The notes under the pieces: generated by a model
Database searches by the model: none
What the model was told of the DNA's origin: nothing
What the model saw: only the letters and a program-made list of their open reading frames with translations
Translations under genes and position numbers: made by a program
Assembly (NCBI GenBank): GCA_964058805.1
Contig: CAXKVV010000008.1
Coordinates: forward strand, 62,001 to 126,000
From: Schoenoplectus triqueter
Lineage: Eukaryota; Streptophyta; Magnoliopsida; Poales; Cyperaceae
DNA length: 64,000 nucleotides
Direction of reading: 5' to 3'
Part shown: positions 39,580 to 51,513 of the stretch, piece after piece
Layout of the letters: every line of letters starts with the position of its first letter
Position numbering within the stretch: position 1 is the stretch's first letter

Positions 39580-40821
39580 TCGTATATTCGTATGCTATCA
39601 CTAAACAATTGGAACATTCAGCTTGTAAGTATTCACGTGAATAAGTTTTTTCATCAATTTTTGATCTGCGAACTTTACAAAAAAAGGACAATGTCATGAA
39701 TTTCAAAAGAATTAAATATATATTGACTGTAGACTGTAGTCCAAGTTCAGCACGATGAACTTTTCTTGTAGAATTCCTAATCCGAGCCTCTTTTAGATAC
39801 TGAATTTTTGCCGAACTACCATGAATCATTTTTACTCCTAATCTCTATCATTTCATAACTTTACATTATATCTTAATAATATCTTAATATTTAGTTTATT
39901 TTGTTATAAGTTATAACAAAGAAATAAACAAGTAATTTAATAATTTGGTAGCAGTTAACTAGAACAGCAAAGTTAATACATATGGTATTAAATCTAAAAG
40001 TTAACTAGATCTACAGACATATGTATAAGATCTCGTCTCTCTACGAATTGACACGGGTTCAAATCCCGAAAGAGATATATAAAAGTAATATATGTTGAGT
40101 TATTGTGAACTCTATTTTTTTTAAATAATAAAATAGCTTACTTCTAAGAGATTATTAATTAAAAGGGTTCCTTCGACCGAGGGGTAATTAAGGAGGGCCA
40201 AATCCATATTATCTAGAATGCTCGAAATTGAGATGAAAGATTGAACTTAAAATTACATGTTTTTTGAATGGAAAATACTTCCCCGTTGCTGTTGCAAATT
40301 TACAGCGGTAAGAAAAGAAAGAAAGAAGTTACCAAAGCATAATCTTCGGCTAGGCGGGGACCTTCTCGTCCATCCAAAAGGCGCGTGCACAAGTAATACA
40401 ATGGTAATTATAGCGCGCGTGCACCGTGCATTTCTAAGTTTGCACTGGAGTCTGTTGCCGAGAAACGAGCAACCGAGTGTGGAGCGAACGCAAGCGACGA
40501 AGCGGGAGCACTCGGGCAACCACAGGCTCTTTTATTTTATTTTTATTTTTTTTAGGGTACCACGGGGCACGGGCTAATTTCCAAAGCGTGCTTCGTACGG
40601 GATTACGTATATAGCATATATATATATATTTTTTGTTTTAAAAAAGAGACCAGCCATGAGGCCCCATGACCATGAGCCGTTAATTCATCTCCGTTATTAT
40701 TTTCCATAAATTGACACAGCACCGCACATGGTGCTCCCAAGGTAAGCATACATGATATATCTGAAAGTCACCGGCTCACACCAATAAATCAATAATTCAT
40801 CGTACAGCTTTGCAGCCTTTG
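39580..40821. other. Spacer with a GC-richer island
   Basis: 40257-40577 is clearly richer in GC than its surroundings, with GCGCGTGCAC repeated near 40381 and 40413, and open frames on both strands (106 and 88 residues). Neither frame shows a motif, and the codon pattern does not decide between them. It could be a promoter or first exon of an unrecognised gene, or a transposon end. Confidence 0.4.
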
Positions 40822-41190
40822 CTGGTATGAGTTTAGGCTCACAGGTTCTTTAATGAGCTTAAGTTTTAATATTTTTAAATTTCAATTTACATTCAAATTT
40901 TAATTTATATTGCATAATAAATTTATTATATTTAATTTTTTTAAGTATTTATTTCGGATTTTTTAGAAATGACTCCAAACTAATAACTAAATAATCAATG
41001 ATTGCATATAATAATAGGTCATTTAAATCCCAAATAAATATTTAAAAAAAATAAAAAAGAATTTTTTTTGTATCACAAGAGATTTTTGATATAAAAAAAT
41101 TATTGAATCTAAATCAAAATTTAGGAATACTAAAGTATTTTTTTTAGTCTAAGCTCACCAAAGAGCTTGGTGAGCTAAAAGCTTACACGA
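40822..41190. repeat. Fold-back element, decayed copy of the GAGCTTAAGCTC family
   Basis: The left end reads GGTATGAGTTTAGGCTCACA and the right end GGTGAGCTAAAAGCTTACAC, with TTAATATTTTTAAATTTCAA and its partial complement inside. The end palindromes have decayed here. Boundaries are approximate. Confidence 0.65.
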
Positions 41191-44100
41191 GCATTCTTTG
41201 ATGCTGATAATAAAAGTATGTACAAGGGTATCAATTTTAAGCTGTAAAATATAACGAGAGTTGACTTTCGCTAGTTTTCATAAATATTTTTATATATCAG
41301 ATTTCTTTTCGAGTTTGTTCAAAAAAAACGAAACACATTGCTTAAAGCGTTAATGATCCCACCTGACAACTTCAAACAAATGATAGAAGGAATTGTAACT
41401 TCTAGTAAATCCATTAATCTATCAGGTCCGATAGAAAAAAGGCGGGTTGACCTGTTTTATTAGATCAATTATTGGCATTCCTAATTGTTAATGTCTAAAT
41501 TCCTGCTAATATAATAATTTTTCACTGTTATCTATGCTCAAGTCATTGACTTTAGATATAAATCTATATTGTTTTCTATCATAGAAATTATGAATTGAAT
41601 ATTTTCGATATTCACAAAATTAATAGAAACCCGTAATGACTATTAACAGCACAGTAGTGAATAATTGGATGAAGCAAATAAATCACTAGTTATCATTAAT
41701 TCATTAGGGAATATTGTAGGCATGTAGCTACAAATAATCAACCCTATATTTTTTTCTTTAATTTTTTAATATTCTATATATCATCCATTGGAAGGAACTA
41801 GTAAAGAGGTAAAGTACGGAACTAAGGGTGGACCAGCAGGGCCTGATCTCCCCATGAAAATAAAATTTGTACAAAAACTAAAAATTATAGTGTATTTTAA
41901 GATGTTTTATCTGCTTGACACCTCTAATATTTATATCTAATGTTGAATATAACATTCGGCACTTTTCAAGTGGAAATTCTAATTTTGCCCTTGAAAGTGA
42001 TAATATAATGTCAATAACATCTTGATAAAGTGTATGATTGGTCCCACTTGAATTGTTTTAAAAAAGACATGGTTTAAATTTCTGTGGGAGATTTTCTTTG
42101 TTTCAAAAAAAAATAAAGTAGATACTTACCTACTTACCACAAAAAATAATGTCATCTTGTTGTAGAGTCAAATAATATTTGAAAATAGAAAAGCATCTAC
42201 CCCATTGATAGGGCACTGACGAACAATTATGATATAGATTGGAGTAAGGATATGGTGTTTTTAAGATCCCTAAGGTATTTGGCAATCTTAACTCAAAATT
42301 TTATTAAATTGGTTTCAAATTATCAAGGAATCCAAATCATTGAAACCAATCTATCATATTGATGATGTATTTATATTCTGAATCTCATAATTTTCAATTT
42401 TATATAGTATAAAGCCAAGTGGTAAACAAAAAACAAAAAATGAATGTATGGAAATAATTTATAAACCTTCAAGGTTTTTGACCTCTTGATTTTATATTAA
42501 ATAAATAATTTTATGAACTTATGCAGAGTTATGTTAATTATTCGGTTAAGTTTGAATGATTGAACTAACATGGTGATTAAATTTAAATAAATATCAAATT
42601 TTAATAATTAAAAACGGATAAATAAATTTTGAGAGATCAAATATAATTTTGAAAAAAGAAATTGTTTACTTAAACAGAGCCGCAAGCGATCTCCCTGTTG
42701 AATCCGGAGAAATCGCTGTTCCCCAAAGATCATCGTTATTGGAAAAAGAAAACTAGAATAGAATTTAATTATCGAACAATTTCCAGTGTCATCTTATCCG
42801 CAGTCGTCGATATATTAGTTTTTTAGACTTCTAAACATAGTCGAGCTTGTATCCGGTTCTAATGGAGGCTAATAAACGGAGAGAAGAGATGCTTTCTTAG
42901 TGGTGGACTGGTGGGTGGCAGGTAGAGAAAGAGGAAGCAGGGAGCGCGAAACGAGGACAACTGCCACGCCGCAACTCGCAGTACGGAGAAAATCCTCTGC
43001 TCACGTCGGTACATAGAAAAGTACGGTTTTACCCCTGGTCCTGAAAGTCCGGCCATCGTAGCGACAGGAGGAAGAAACGACAACGTTGTTCAGAAAAAAA
43101 GGAAGAAATTTTCTCAAAAAAGAAAAAGAAAAAAGGTCGAAAACGACAACAGCAATCGAACACTGCCACGTAGGCTACTTTGCCAGCTAAAGGATTCACC
43201 AATTCCCCAATTTATCCTGGGCCCAGTTTGAACTTAGAATTCGGAACATGACCATTTTGGTTTTATATAATAAATTAATAAATATTTTGATCTTGAGCAA
43301 AAAAAAAAAGTTAAGTTCGATTATAAAAAATATTTTTATAAATAAAAATAAGTTCATCTATAAGATAATGTAATTTATGTATGTTAAATACAGACATCTT
43401 ATATCTATAATAAATAGTGAAATTTGGTGTATGTCATTTTATAGGAAGTGAATTTGGTTCCAAAACATGAGCAATTTGTAATTTTTTCTTGCAATATATT
43501 TACAAAATATTTATTTGTAAAGTATATTCTCTGGAATATTTAATTTACTAATTATATTTCCATTTGACATTAATTACATTTTTCAGTATATTTTCAGTTC
43601 TGTTAGCATTGTTTGTTAATTTGCTCTATTAAATTTATATTTATGATTCTAAACTTATTTGCAAAATAGTTGGAGTTTTTAACTAATATTACACAAAGAT
43701 AACAAAGTAATTAAGGGCAATCTTGCCCTTAAATTTAATTACCTGCTAATAAAAACACATTCCTTTTTTACATTAGTCTAATAATCTTAACTCTACATTA
43801 ATATCGAGCTTCTTAGTGAAAATTAAATTCTTCATCCATATTTTCTTAGTTCTTACTGTTGAAGTAGATATTGTTAATCTGCATTGTATAGTATGAATCA
43901 CTTTCATTGTTTTTTATGTCAGCATAAGTATGAATTTCCCCCAAAAAAAGGATCTGTATGAATTTCTTTGTTTCTTTTCTTTTAAGCCGGCCTTAATTAC
44001 TATGATTTTCATTGTGAATAAATTAGCCAATGTCGTGGTACAATTGAAGTTGTTGCACGGAGAATGGGAATTGCAACTATTGAAGACTATATTTGATATA

Positions 44101-45388
44101 TTTGCGACTTGCAAATTTGAGAGAAAGAGAGAGAGACTTGGCAGAAACATTGCAAATTAGAGAGAGAGAGAGAGAGATTTGACAGAAGCTTTGAAAGAAA
44201 AAATGAAAGAAAGAGACAAAAGAGATACAGTAAATGAGTTATTTACTGAGTTAGTAGTTAAAAAACTATTATAAATAACGGATTGCGCTTTACCGTTTAA
44301 AGAGCCACCATCAAGTGATTAATTGTTATATGGTTTATCAATTAGATTTTTATGAATATTTTAACATTTATATTTTAATACAGATAAATATTAATAATTT
44401 AAACAGAACTCACTAATTATTCATTTTAGTGAGATAAAAGGTTTCAAAAATTCATTATCACGAAGACCTAGATCAGTCTCCATTACTAGTAACTAATCCA
44501 ACCTAGAGATGATAAAATAACACATTCGTTCTTTATAGAATGTATTAATAAAATATTTATCTTATAAAAAATAATCAATTTAAAAATTTAGGAACTTTCT
44601 AGATATTTAATTAAGAGAAATAATATACTTATGACAGAAGTAAAAAATATTATACCTTTGAATTTTCATTAAGGCTAAATATTCACAAATTTTGAAACAT
44701 TCAATGATTTAAAATTCATTTATAATTAAAAATGGAATAATTCTTCTTTTGTCTTATGAAGCAAATATAATGCAATTTAATAAATTTATTTAATATTTTT
44801 TTTATCAATATACCATTGAGTAAAAATATATGAATTTGAATTTTGTGAAGTCTAATTTATATATAGCTTTGGATTATTAAATTTGGACTTGGTATATGAT
44901 TAAAAGATATAACTTGAACAAGTAACATTATACAGTCCGGAAAAATAAATAGGTCGATTAACCAGATTTGGTGGCTGATTAATCGATTTTGTGGCCAACT
45001 AATCAGTTTTAGCGGGCAATTATTTGTTTACCCTCCGAATATACTATACATAACTGTTTCCACTGGCTGCAACTAATTGGCCGATTAATCGATCTAAACA
45101 GTCGACCTTTATAACATTTAATTAGTTAAAATGATAACTAATTATAATGATTTCAAAATATATATATATATATATATATTTAATATAAAAGAGATATACT
45201 CGATAACTTTTATTTAGCTTTAGGAAAAACGAGGGGGATGAGAGGGAACATTGCAATGTTGAAGATTTGTCCGGAATGAAATTTCATGGTCATTGCATTT
45301 TATGATAAGAAACAAAACTCCTCCAATTTGTATCATGTCAACTCAATGATGGCTTTGATTTGTAATTCGTGTAGTACTACGCATGAGG
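41191..45388. other. 4.2 kb spacer with one GC-richer patch
   Basis: No gene recognised. At 42670-43200 GC rises, with purine-rich tracts and an open minus-strand frame (42859-43083, 74 residues) lacking motifs. GA runs lie at 44118-44180. ATTAATCGAT words recur at 44950-45090. Confidence 0.4.
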
Positions 45389-45548
45389 GGCCGTTTGTCA
45401 AATCAAGGAATAGTGTTAATTTTGAAAGAGTGATAGAATAATGTATTTTTGAAAGAGTGGTAGAAAAGTTATATTCTTGACTATCCGGAAGAGTGAAAAT
45501 ATCGTTTGACAGTTGTTAATCAGAATAGTTAAAATATAAATAATTATG

Positions 45549-45602
<54 letters not shown>

Positions 45603-45869
45603 TAATAATAACAATAAAAAATGACCATTATCCATAACCATAATCATAATAAATAATAATATTCATAGTTATATAATAATATAATAGAAATATAAACATA
45701 ATCATAATATAATTAAAAATATATAATTATAATATAATAATAAATAATCATAATTTTCATAATATAATCATAATATAATAATATAATATAATATAATCAA
45801 ATAATAATCATAATCATGATAATAATAATTATAGTCATAATCATAATAATATAATAATATAATAAGAAA

Positions 45870-45914
<45 letters not shown>

Positions 45915-46934
45915 TTATAATCATAATATAATCATAGCTATAATCATAATATAACAACTAGTATCTTGTCCGTACATTACTATGGTGATATCTTTCAGAA
46001 ATACAAAAAATCATATCTTCATGTAAAAAATAAAGAAATAAAAATAAAGATAATTTAGTAATTAATGTAAATTTCAATCATGAATACATAATTAATGCAA
46101 AATAAATATAAATTGAGAGAAAAGTTAACATTCAGCATTTAAATAAAATTGAAATTCATAATTGATGGCACTCTAAGAAAAAAAGAAAACAAAATAGATC
46201 AATAATACTCCTAAATTATGTAGCATTTCGTGTAACAAATAAAATTGAGAGAAAATTCTAACTTCAGCACAAATGGTCATAGAGATAGTAATATTATTTG
46301 ATGAATAACTCAATCCGATTAGTGATATTAGCTCTAAAAATTCAACAAAAAATCTAGACCACATACGTACTTAATAAGGAGTAGAGATATAATATAATAT
46401 AATAAAAGAATTATAATAATAATAAGTAATAATAATCATAATCATAATCATAATCATAATAATCATAATAATTATAATATAACCATAATCATAATATAAT
46501 AATAATAATATAACCATAACCATAATATAATAATAATATAATAATAAAATTATAATTATAATCATAATAATATATTATAATAATAATAAATAATTATTAT
46601 CATAATAATAATATAATAATATAATAATAAAATTATAATTATAATCATAATAATATATTATAATAATAATAAATAATTATTATCATAATAATAATATAAT
46701 AATAAATAATCATAATCATATTTATAATCATAATATAATAATATAATACTAAAATCATAATTATTATAATATAATAATAAATAATAATAAAATTAATTAT
46801 ATAATAATACTACTAACATTGATGTTAATTTAATAATAACAATAATTATTATAATAATATAATAATATAATAATAATAATAAATAAATAAATAATCATCA
46901 TTATATTAATATAATAATAAATTATAATCATAAT

Positions 46935-47094
46935 CAGGGGCGGATCCAAGGTAGGCGACAGCCGACGCCCGGGCACCCCCTCGGTTCACTGAAAAATAAA
47001 GGTCGTATTGTAAAAAATAAAATTTCTTTTGACCCGAATATTCTATTTATTTAAACCGGGCACCCCCTATCGATCGTTTCTGGCTCCGCCCCTG
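46935..47094. mobile_element. 160-bp hAT-type MITE
   Basis: Ends CAGGGGCGGATCCA and TGGCTCCGCCCCTG are inverted repeats with one mismatch, a widespread plant hAT terminus. Just inside, CCGGGCACCCCCT occurs on both sides as a direct repeat. It sits in ATAATC repeats, so the 8-bp target duplication is ambiguous (TCATAATC lies on each side but offset by 3 bp on the right). Confidence 0.88.
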
Positions 47095-47167
47095 ATTCAT
47101 AATCATAATATAATAATATAATAATATAATATAACATAATCAAACAATAATTGATATTCTGATGAGA

Positions 47168-47210
47168 GCTAATCTGGTATACCACCTATAACTTGGTATA
47201 CCAGATTAGC
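47168..47210. repeat. Perfect 17-bp stem hairpin
   Basis: GCTAATCTGGTATACCA, a 9-base loop, then the exact complement TGGTATACCAGATTAGC. Each arm contains the palindrome TGGTATACCA. Within the AAT-rich element. Confidence 0.97.
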
Positions 47211-47320
47211 ACTCTTCCGCACTATTCTACTTAGTTTAAAATTCGTTTGGCAAATTAATTCATCGGAATAGTTATTTTATTCTAACTTTTTGTTATTCCA
47301 TCAAATGTCAAACAAACCCA

Positions 47321-48265
47321 TGGGTGTAGCCGTGTAGTGAGAAAGAAATTTAATTCTGACCATTGATTCATATCACTGGGCAACCATTTAGATGGAGTAG
47401 GCAACCATTTTAGAAAGAGAGGGCACCTTTTACTACAGTACTACAGGTGGTTTGAAGCTATCGTTCATTACGGCTATTACGAATGAAATTGTTTAAATAA
47501 GCTCACGAAAATTAGTTCATAGAAAAAGAGTTAAAAAAAACTGACCTCTTTGTTTAGTGAAATGAATGTTAGTTGGAAGTGTTTAGATTTATAAATAACA
47601 TCAAGGATCCGGGCCAATTACAAGGAATTTAATCAATATCAAGGTAACAACATCAATACCATGTAGAATGGAGTAAATATATAAGCCATATCCTGTCAAG
47701 TTCACATCCTTTCACCTTTTCCTTTTAATCTAGACATTTTCTAGAGTTTCAGTGGGGGTCAATAAACCCCACTAAGTTTTTCAAAAATATCTAGAATTAG
47801 TTATTTGAATTTTAAAAAATCACAAAATATTAAGGCCCTCTTACCATGTACTAAGTCAAATAGTAATCACCGCCATTGATTTTTTTATTCAATTGTTATA
47901 TTATGCTGTATTGGTGCGGGTATCGTAATTAAAGTGCTGTCACTGTTTAATTCTATGAATATAACTCAAGTCTCAAACCCGCTTTGCTACCGGAGTATTA
48001 TGTTCTTTATTTTTTCAGTATCTACAGCTCTTCAAATTTCTCCTCTTCTGTATTTTTCTTTTTCTTACAGCTAAAAATCAGAATCATATGGGATCCAGTC
48101 TTAAAGAGAGATTTGAAGAGCAGCAAATCTCAATCTTCCCTGTCAAACTACAAAGATTTATCCTTACCTTTGACAATCAACAACTTTGGTATCGACCAAT
48201 TTTGTTGATGTCTTTTCTGTACCGGTTTTGAATTGGTGGAGCCGGTACATATATATTCTAGGAAG

Positions 48266-48322
<57 letters not shown>
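47321..48322. other. Spacer ending in a TA run
   Basis: No gene recognised. A (TA)n tract of about 50 bp lies at 48268-48318, next to the fold-back element that follows. Confidence 0.5.
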
Positions 48323-48720
48323 GATACAGTGAGCTTAAGCTCACGGAGGCCTTTCGTGAGCTTAACTCAAAAAACATATTAAATCATCTCAAAATTTTAA
48401 TTTATCATTCTCATTAAATTCTTTATATAAAAATCTTGTGGGATGCAAAAATTTGGATTGTTTTGAGCTTTTTAAGTCACCGTTTTTAATTTTTTAAAAT
48501 GATGTTCAAGTATTGAATATATGATTATTATTTTTAGACCTGATTTTTAAAAATTAAAAACTATAACTTAAAAAGCTCAAAACGCTCCAAATTTTTGCAT
48601 CCCATGAGATTTTCATATAAAGAATTTAATGAGAATGATAAATTAAAATTTTCAAATGATTTGATATGTTTTTTGAGTTAAGCTCACGGAAGGCATCCGT
48701 GAGCTTAAGCTCACGGTATC
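48323..48720. repeat. Fold-back element with palindromic ends (GAGCTTAAGCTC type)
   Basis: 398 bp between TA runs. Starts GATACAGTGAGCTTAAGCTC and ends GAGCTTAAGCTCACGGTATC; each end carries the self-complementary 16-mer GTGAGCTTAAGCTCAC. Arms of about 190 bp match nearly throughout, e.g. TTTATCATTCTCATTAAATT and its complement. A likely TA target duplication cannot be proven inside the flanking TA repeats. Confidence 0.92.
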
Positions 48721-48757
<37 letters not shown>

Positions 48758-48762
48758 CAAAT

Positions 48763-50650
48763 TTACGGTGTTCTTAAGTTCACAGAAGGCTTTCGTGAGC
48801 TTAGCTCAAAAAATATATCAAATGATCTTCAAAATTTGATTTTTCACTCTCATTAAATTCTTCATATTGAAATCTTATGGGGTACCAAAATTTGGGATGT
48901 TTCGAGTTTTTGATGTGTATTCTGCTAAATTAATAAATACCCTAATATATACTCAATTTTAGCCGCAAGCGTACGGCCTAGACAAGTAGTAGTCGGGATG
49001 ACAAACCACAAGGAGAAGAGTGAACTACCGGTTCTCACAAGGTTCACTAATCTAGACAATCAAACGGGTGTTTTGAATTAAATTAAAAGTGCATAAATTT
49101 AACAACAACGACTGAAAAGTTTATCAAATAGAGGATTCTAGGGGTTTTCGGCTCCACTATTACTCGTTTGGTTAATTCAATTTATTTGATCTTTTAATAT
49201 GTTCTAGTGTTTGTCAGAGATTCAATTTGAGACTTTAGTACCAAATTTATACTTTCGTGGTTTAGTACCGTACCTAAACAATTCGGGTTTTACGATTAAG
49301 TACCTCATCTTACAAGTATAAGCCCATTAAGATTAGTGAATCACTTTGGCATAACCTAGATTTTATACTTCGTCTTTCGGTACCTCACACAATTTCTAGG
49401 GTTTTCCTCGGTTTTCCCTTAGGTAATAAATTTTACGATTAAGTACTCGGCCTACGACCTAAATCACTGTTTTGGGTCAGAAGATTAAGTTCCACCTTTC
49501 GGTTTTCACTTTCACTTCTAGGGTAATATGTAGTTGGTTAAAACTAAGCATTTAATTTAGACAAAACAACAATCACAAATAAAAAGAACTTAAAGATCAA
49601 CATACGAGTACAATTAAACCATCCGAGTTATCGAGTTTACACTTAGACCCCTATAAGGGTGTCTAGCCACAAATCATGTCAAAGATTATACAAAGATTTA
49701 TGTTTAAACAATAACACAACATGAAAAAAGAGTAAAGAAAATAATACACCAAGAAGATCTACGATTTCTCGCCCGGTTCTTAAGTTCTCCTTCTTCAAAT
49801 TCTTCTTCAATTGTGTTCTTCCTCTTCTTTTTTGCTTGGGATCAGTTTTCCAGTCAGTTGAGAGATGTTTGGGATGAAAGAGTGTAAAACCTCTTAATTC
49901 CAATCAATAACCGCTTTCAATACACAAATTCGCTCTCCAGTCGTCAATAATTACGGTCCGCAATTTTAGAATTACGGACCATAATTTTGGTCACAAGTTG
50001 AAACAGGACTGACAGAAGATGAGTTCTAGAATTGCAGACCGCACTTTTAGAATTCTGCTGCGCACTGATTGTATTTTGGCCATAATTTGTTCATCTGAAC
50101 TCTGATTGCGTTGATTTCAAGTTCGCTGGAAAGCTAAGAACGAGCTCTACAACATCAATAATTAATTTCAATCATTCTATGAGATTTTATGATCATCAAG
50201 TAATATGACTTGCTGTCCATATGCAATCTTGATCTCGCTTGCATTCGGGCTCTTCACTATCATGCTAATTTGCTCCAAAAACTCTAAAACACATAAAATA
50301 CAGCAGTATCTCGAACTCGACATAAAAACTAAATAAATTCTTAACAATTAACATAAAATTCATAATTTTTAAGATAAAACCTTAATTAAATATAATATAT
50401 AATTGAGGCTTATCAGTTTTCTATGTCACTCTTTTCAATTTTTGAAAATAATGTACAAATATTAAATATTTTATTATTATTTTTAGAGTTGATTTTCAAA
50501 AATTGAAAAGAGTGACTTAGAAAACTCGAAATATCCCAAATTTTTGTACCCGTGAGATTTTAATATGAAGAATTTAATGTGAGTGGAAAATTAAAATTTG
50601 AAAATCATTTAATATAATTTTTGAGTTAAATTCAAGGAGACTTTTTGTGC
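48763..50650. repeat. Fold-back element of the same family, split by a solo LTR
   Basis: The left arm (48763-48910) carries TTCTTAAGTTCACAGAAGGC and TTTTCACTCTCATTAAATTC; the right arm (50421-50650) carries the complement, e.g. GAATTTAATGTGAGTGGAAA, and TTGAGTTAAATTC. Without the LTR the element would be about 380 bp, like its neighbours. The right tip is shortened at GTGC before a TA run. Confidence 0.85.
48911..50415. mobile_element. Solo LTR (second family), nested in a fold-back element
   Basis: 1505 bp running from TGATGTGTATTCTGC to GAGGCTTATCA, with the perfect 5-bp target duplication GTTTT (48906-48910 and 50416-50420). It contains the conserved plant LTR phrase AGCCGCAAGCGTACGG near 48960. 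No gag/pol, primer site or second LTR is present, so this is a solo LTR, probably of a gypsy-type element (inference from length). The open frame at 49679-49903 is LTR sequence, not a gene. Confidence 0.92.
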
Positions 50651-51513
50651 TATATATATATATATATATATAGTCATATACCTTTTGGTCAAGAAAGCAA
50701 TTTCCAAAACAAGAGAGCGAAGATACGTATGGGAAGGGGGGAGTGCATGTGGGCCGGTCCGGGTTCAAAGGAATAAAAAAGTTTGGATTAGAGAAAACAC
50801 CAAATAAAATCTCCTACCACGTACTCCTATTCTCAGAGCCTCAGAACGATGTCCACCAGATAAAAATGCCATTTTATTGCGGAGTGGTTTTTCTAAACCA
50901 CTTCCTGTTTTGTTTGCATAATCGTAACAATTATTGTAGGTCTATATTTGAGCCAGCTAGGAAATATGTTGTTTTCAGATAATACATTCTTTCAAATGTA
51001 TGTTGGGAGTATGTTGATTTAGACACTTATTTTTTATTATGCTCTACCATGTTCAGAAACTAATTCTTGAAGTATATTTGTAGTGTGCATTATGCAAAAT
51101 TAGAACATACAATTTAAAATAATGACTTCTGTTATTCAATACGGAAAATTGATAATTCATAATTAAAACGTACAAATGAAAACTTACTATTTAATAACTA
51201 CTTCAATTTAGCGATATATGGAAACTTAATGAATCAATAAATACACAAACGGAAAGATTGAAAAAAAGAGAGAATCATAAATTTGTATGTGTTCGCAATA
51301 CAAAACATAGTATGAGTTAATTATGATATTTTCTCAAATATTTAAGTTTAAAAAACGTGGGGTCTATATGTAAAAAAGTAGCTAATCGTTGATCTACAAG
51401 TGAATGCAATGAATGAAACAAATTAATAGGGCATCGCTTGCTAAAGAGTGAAAGAAATGAGTATTCAAATGGGGATATATTCCCAATCATCACCGTGCAA
51501 AAAGAGAAAATTC
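50651..51513. other. Spacer without recognised gene
   Basis: AT-rich; an open frame at 50743-50982 has no motif. Confidence 0.45.

Larger units (their letters stand above)
45389..47320. mobile_element. Probable TIR element swollen by AAT/ATC simple repeats
   Basis: The left edge GGGCCGTTTGTCAAATCAAG is mirrored at the right edge by TGTCAAACAAACCC, and GAATAGT/ACTATTC words follow on each side. The inside, from 45540 to 46930, is almost wholly AAT, ATAATC and TAATA tracts. No coding region and no clear target duplication; the limits are approximate. Confidence 0.55.

Noticed and set aside
40030..40080. GGGTTCAAATCCC, a perfect-looking pol III B box
   Set aside because: No A box at the right distance and no tRNA fold could be drawn; probably a SINE scrap or chance.
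44110..44220. GA-rich stretch with TTGACAGAAG, recalling miR156/157
   Set aside because: The match stops after about ten bases and no opposite-arm complement is present.
49679..49903. Basic 74-residue open frame
   Set aside because: Lies inside a bounded solo LTR with target duplications; no homology.
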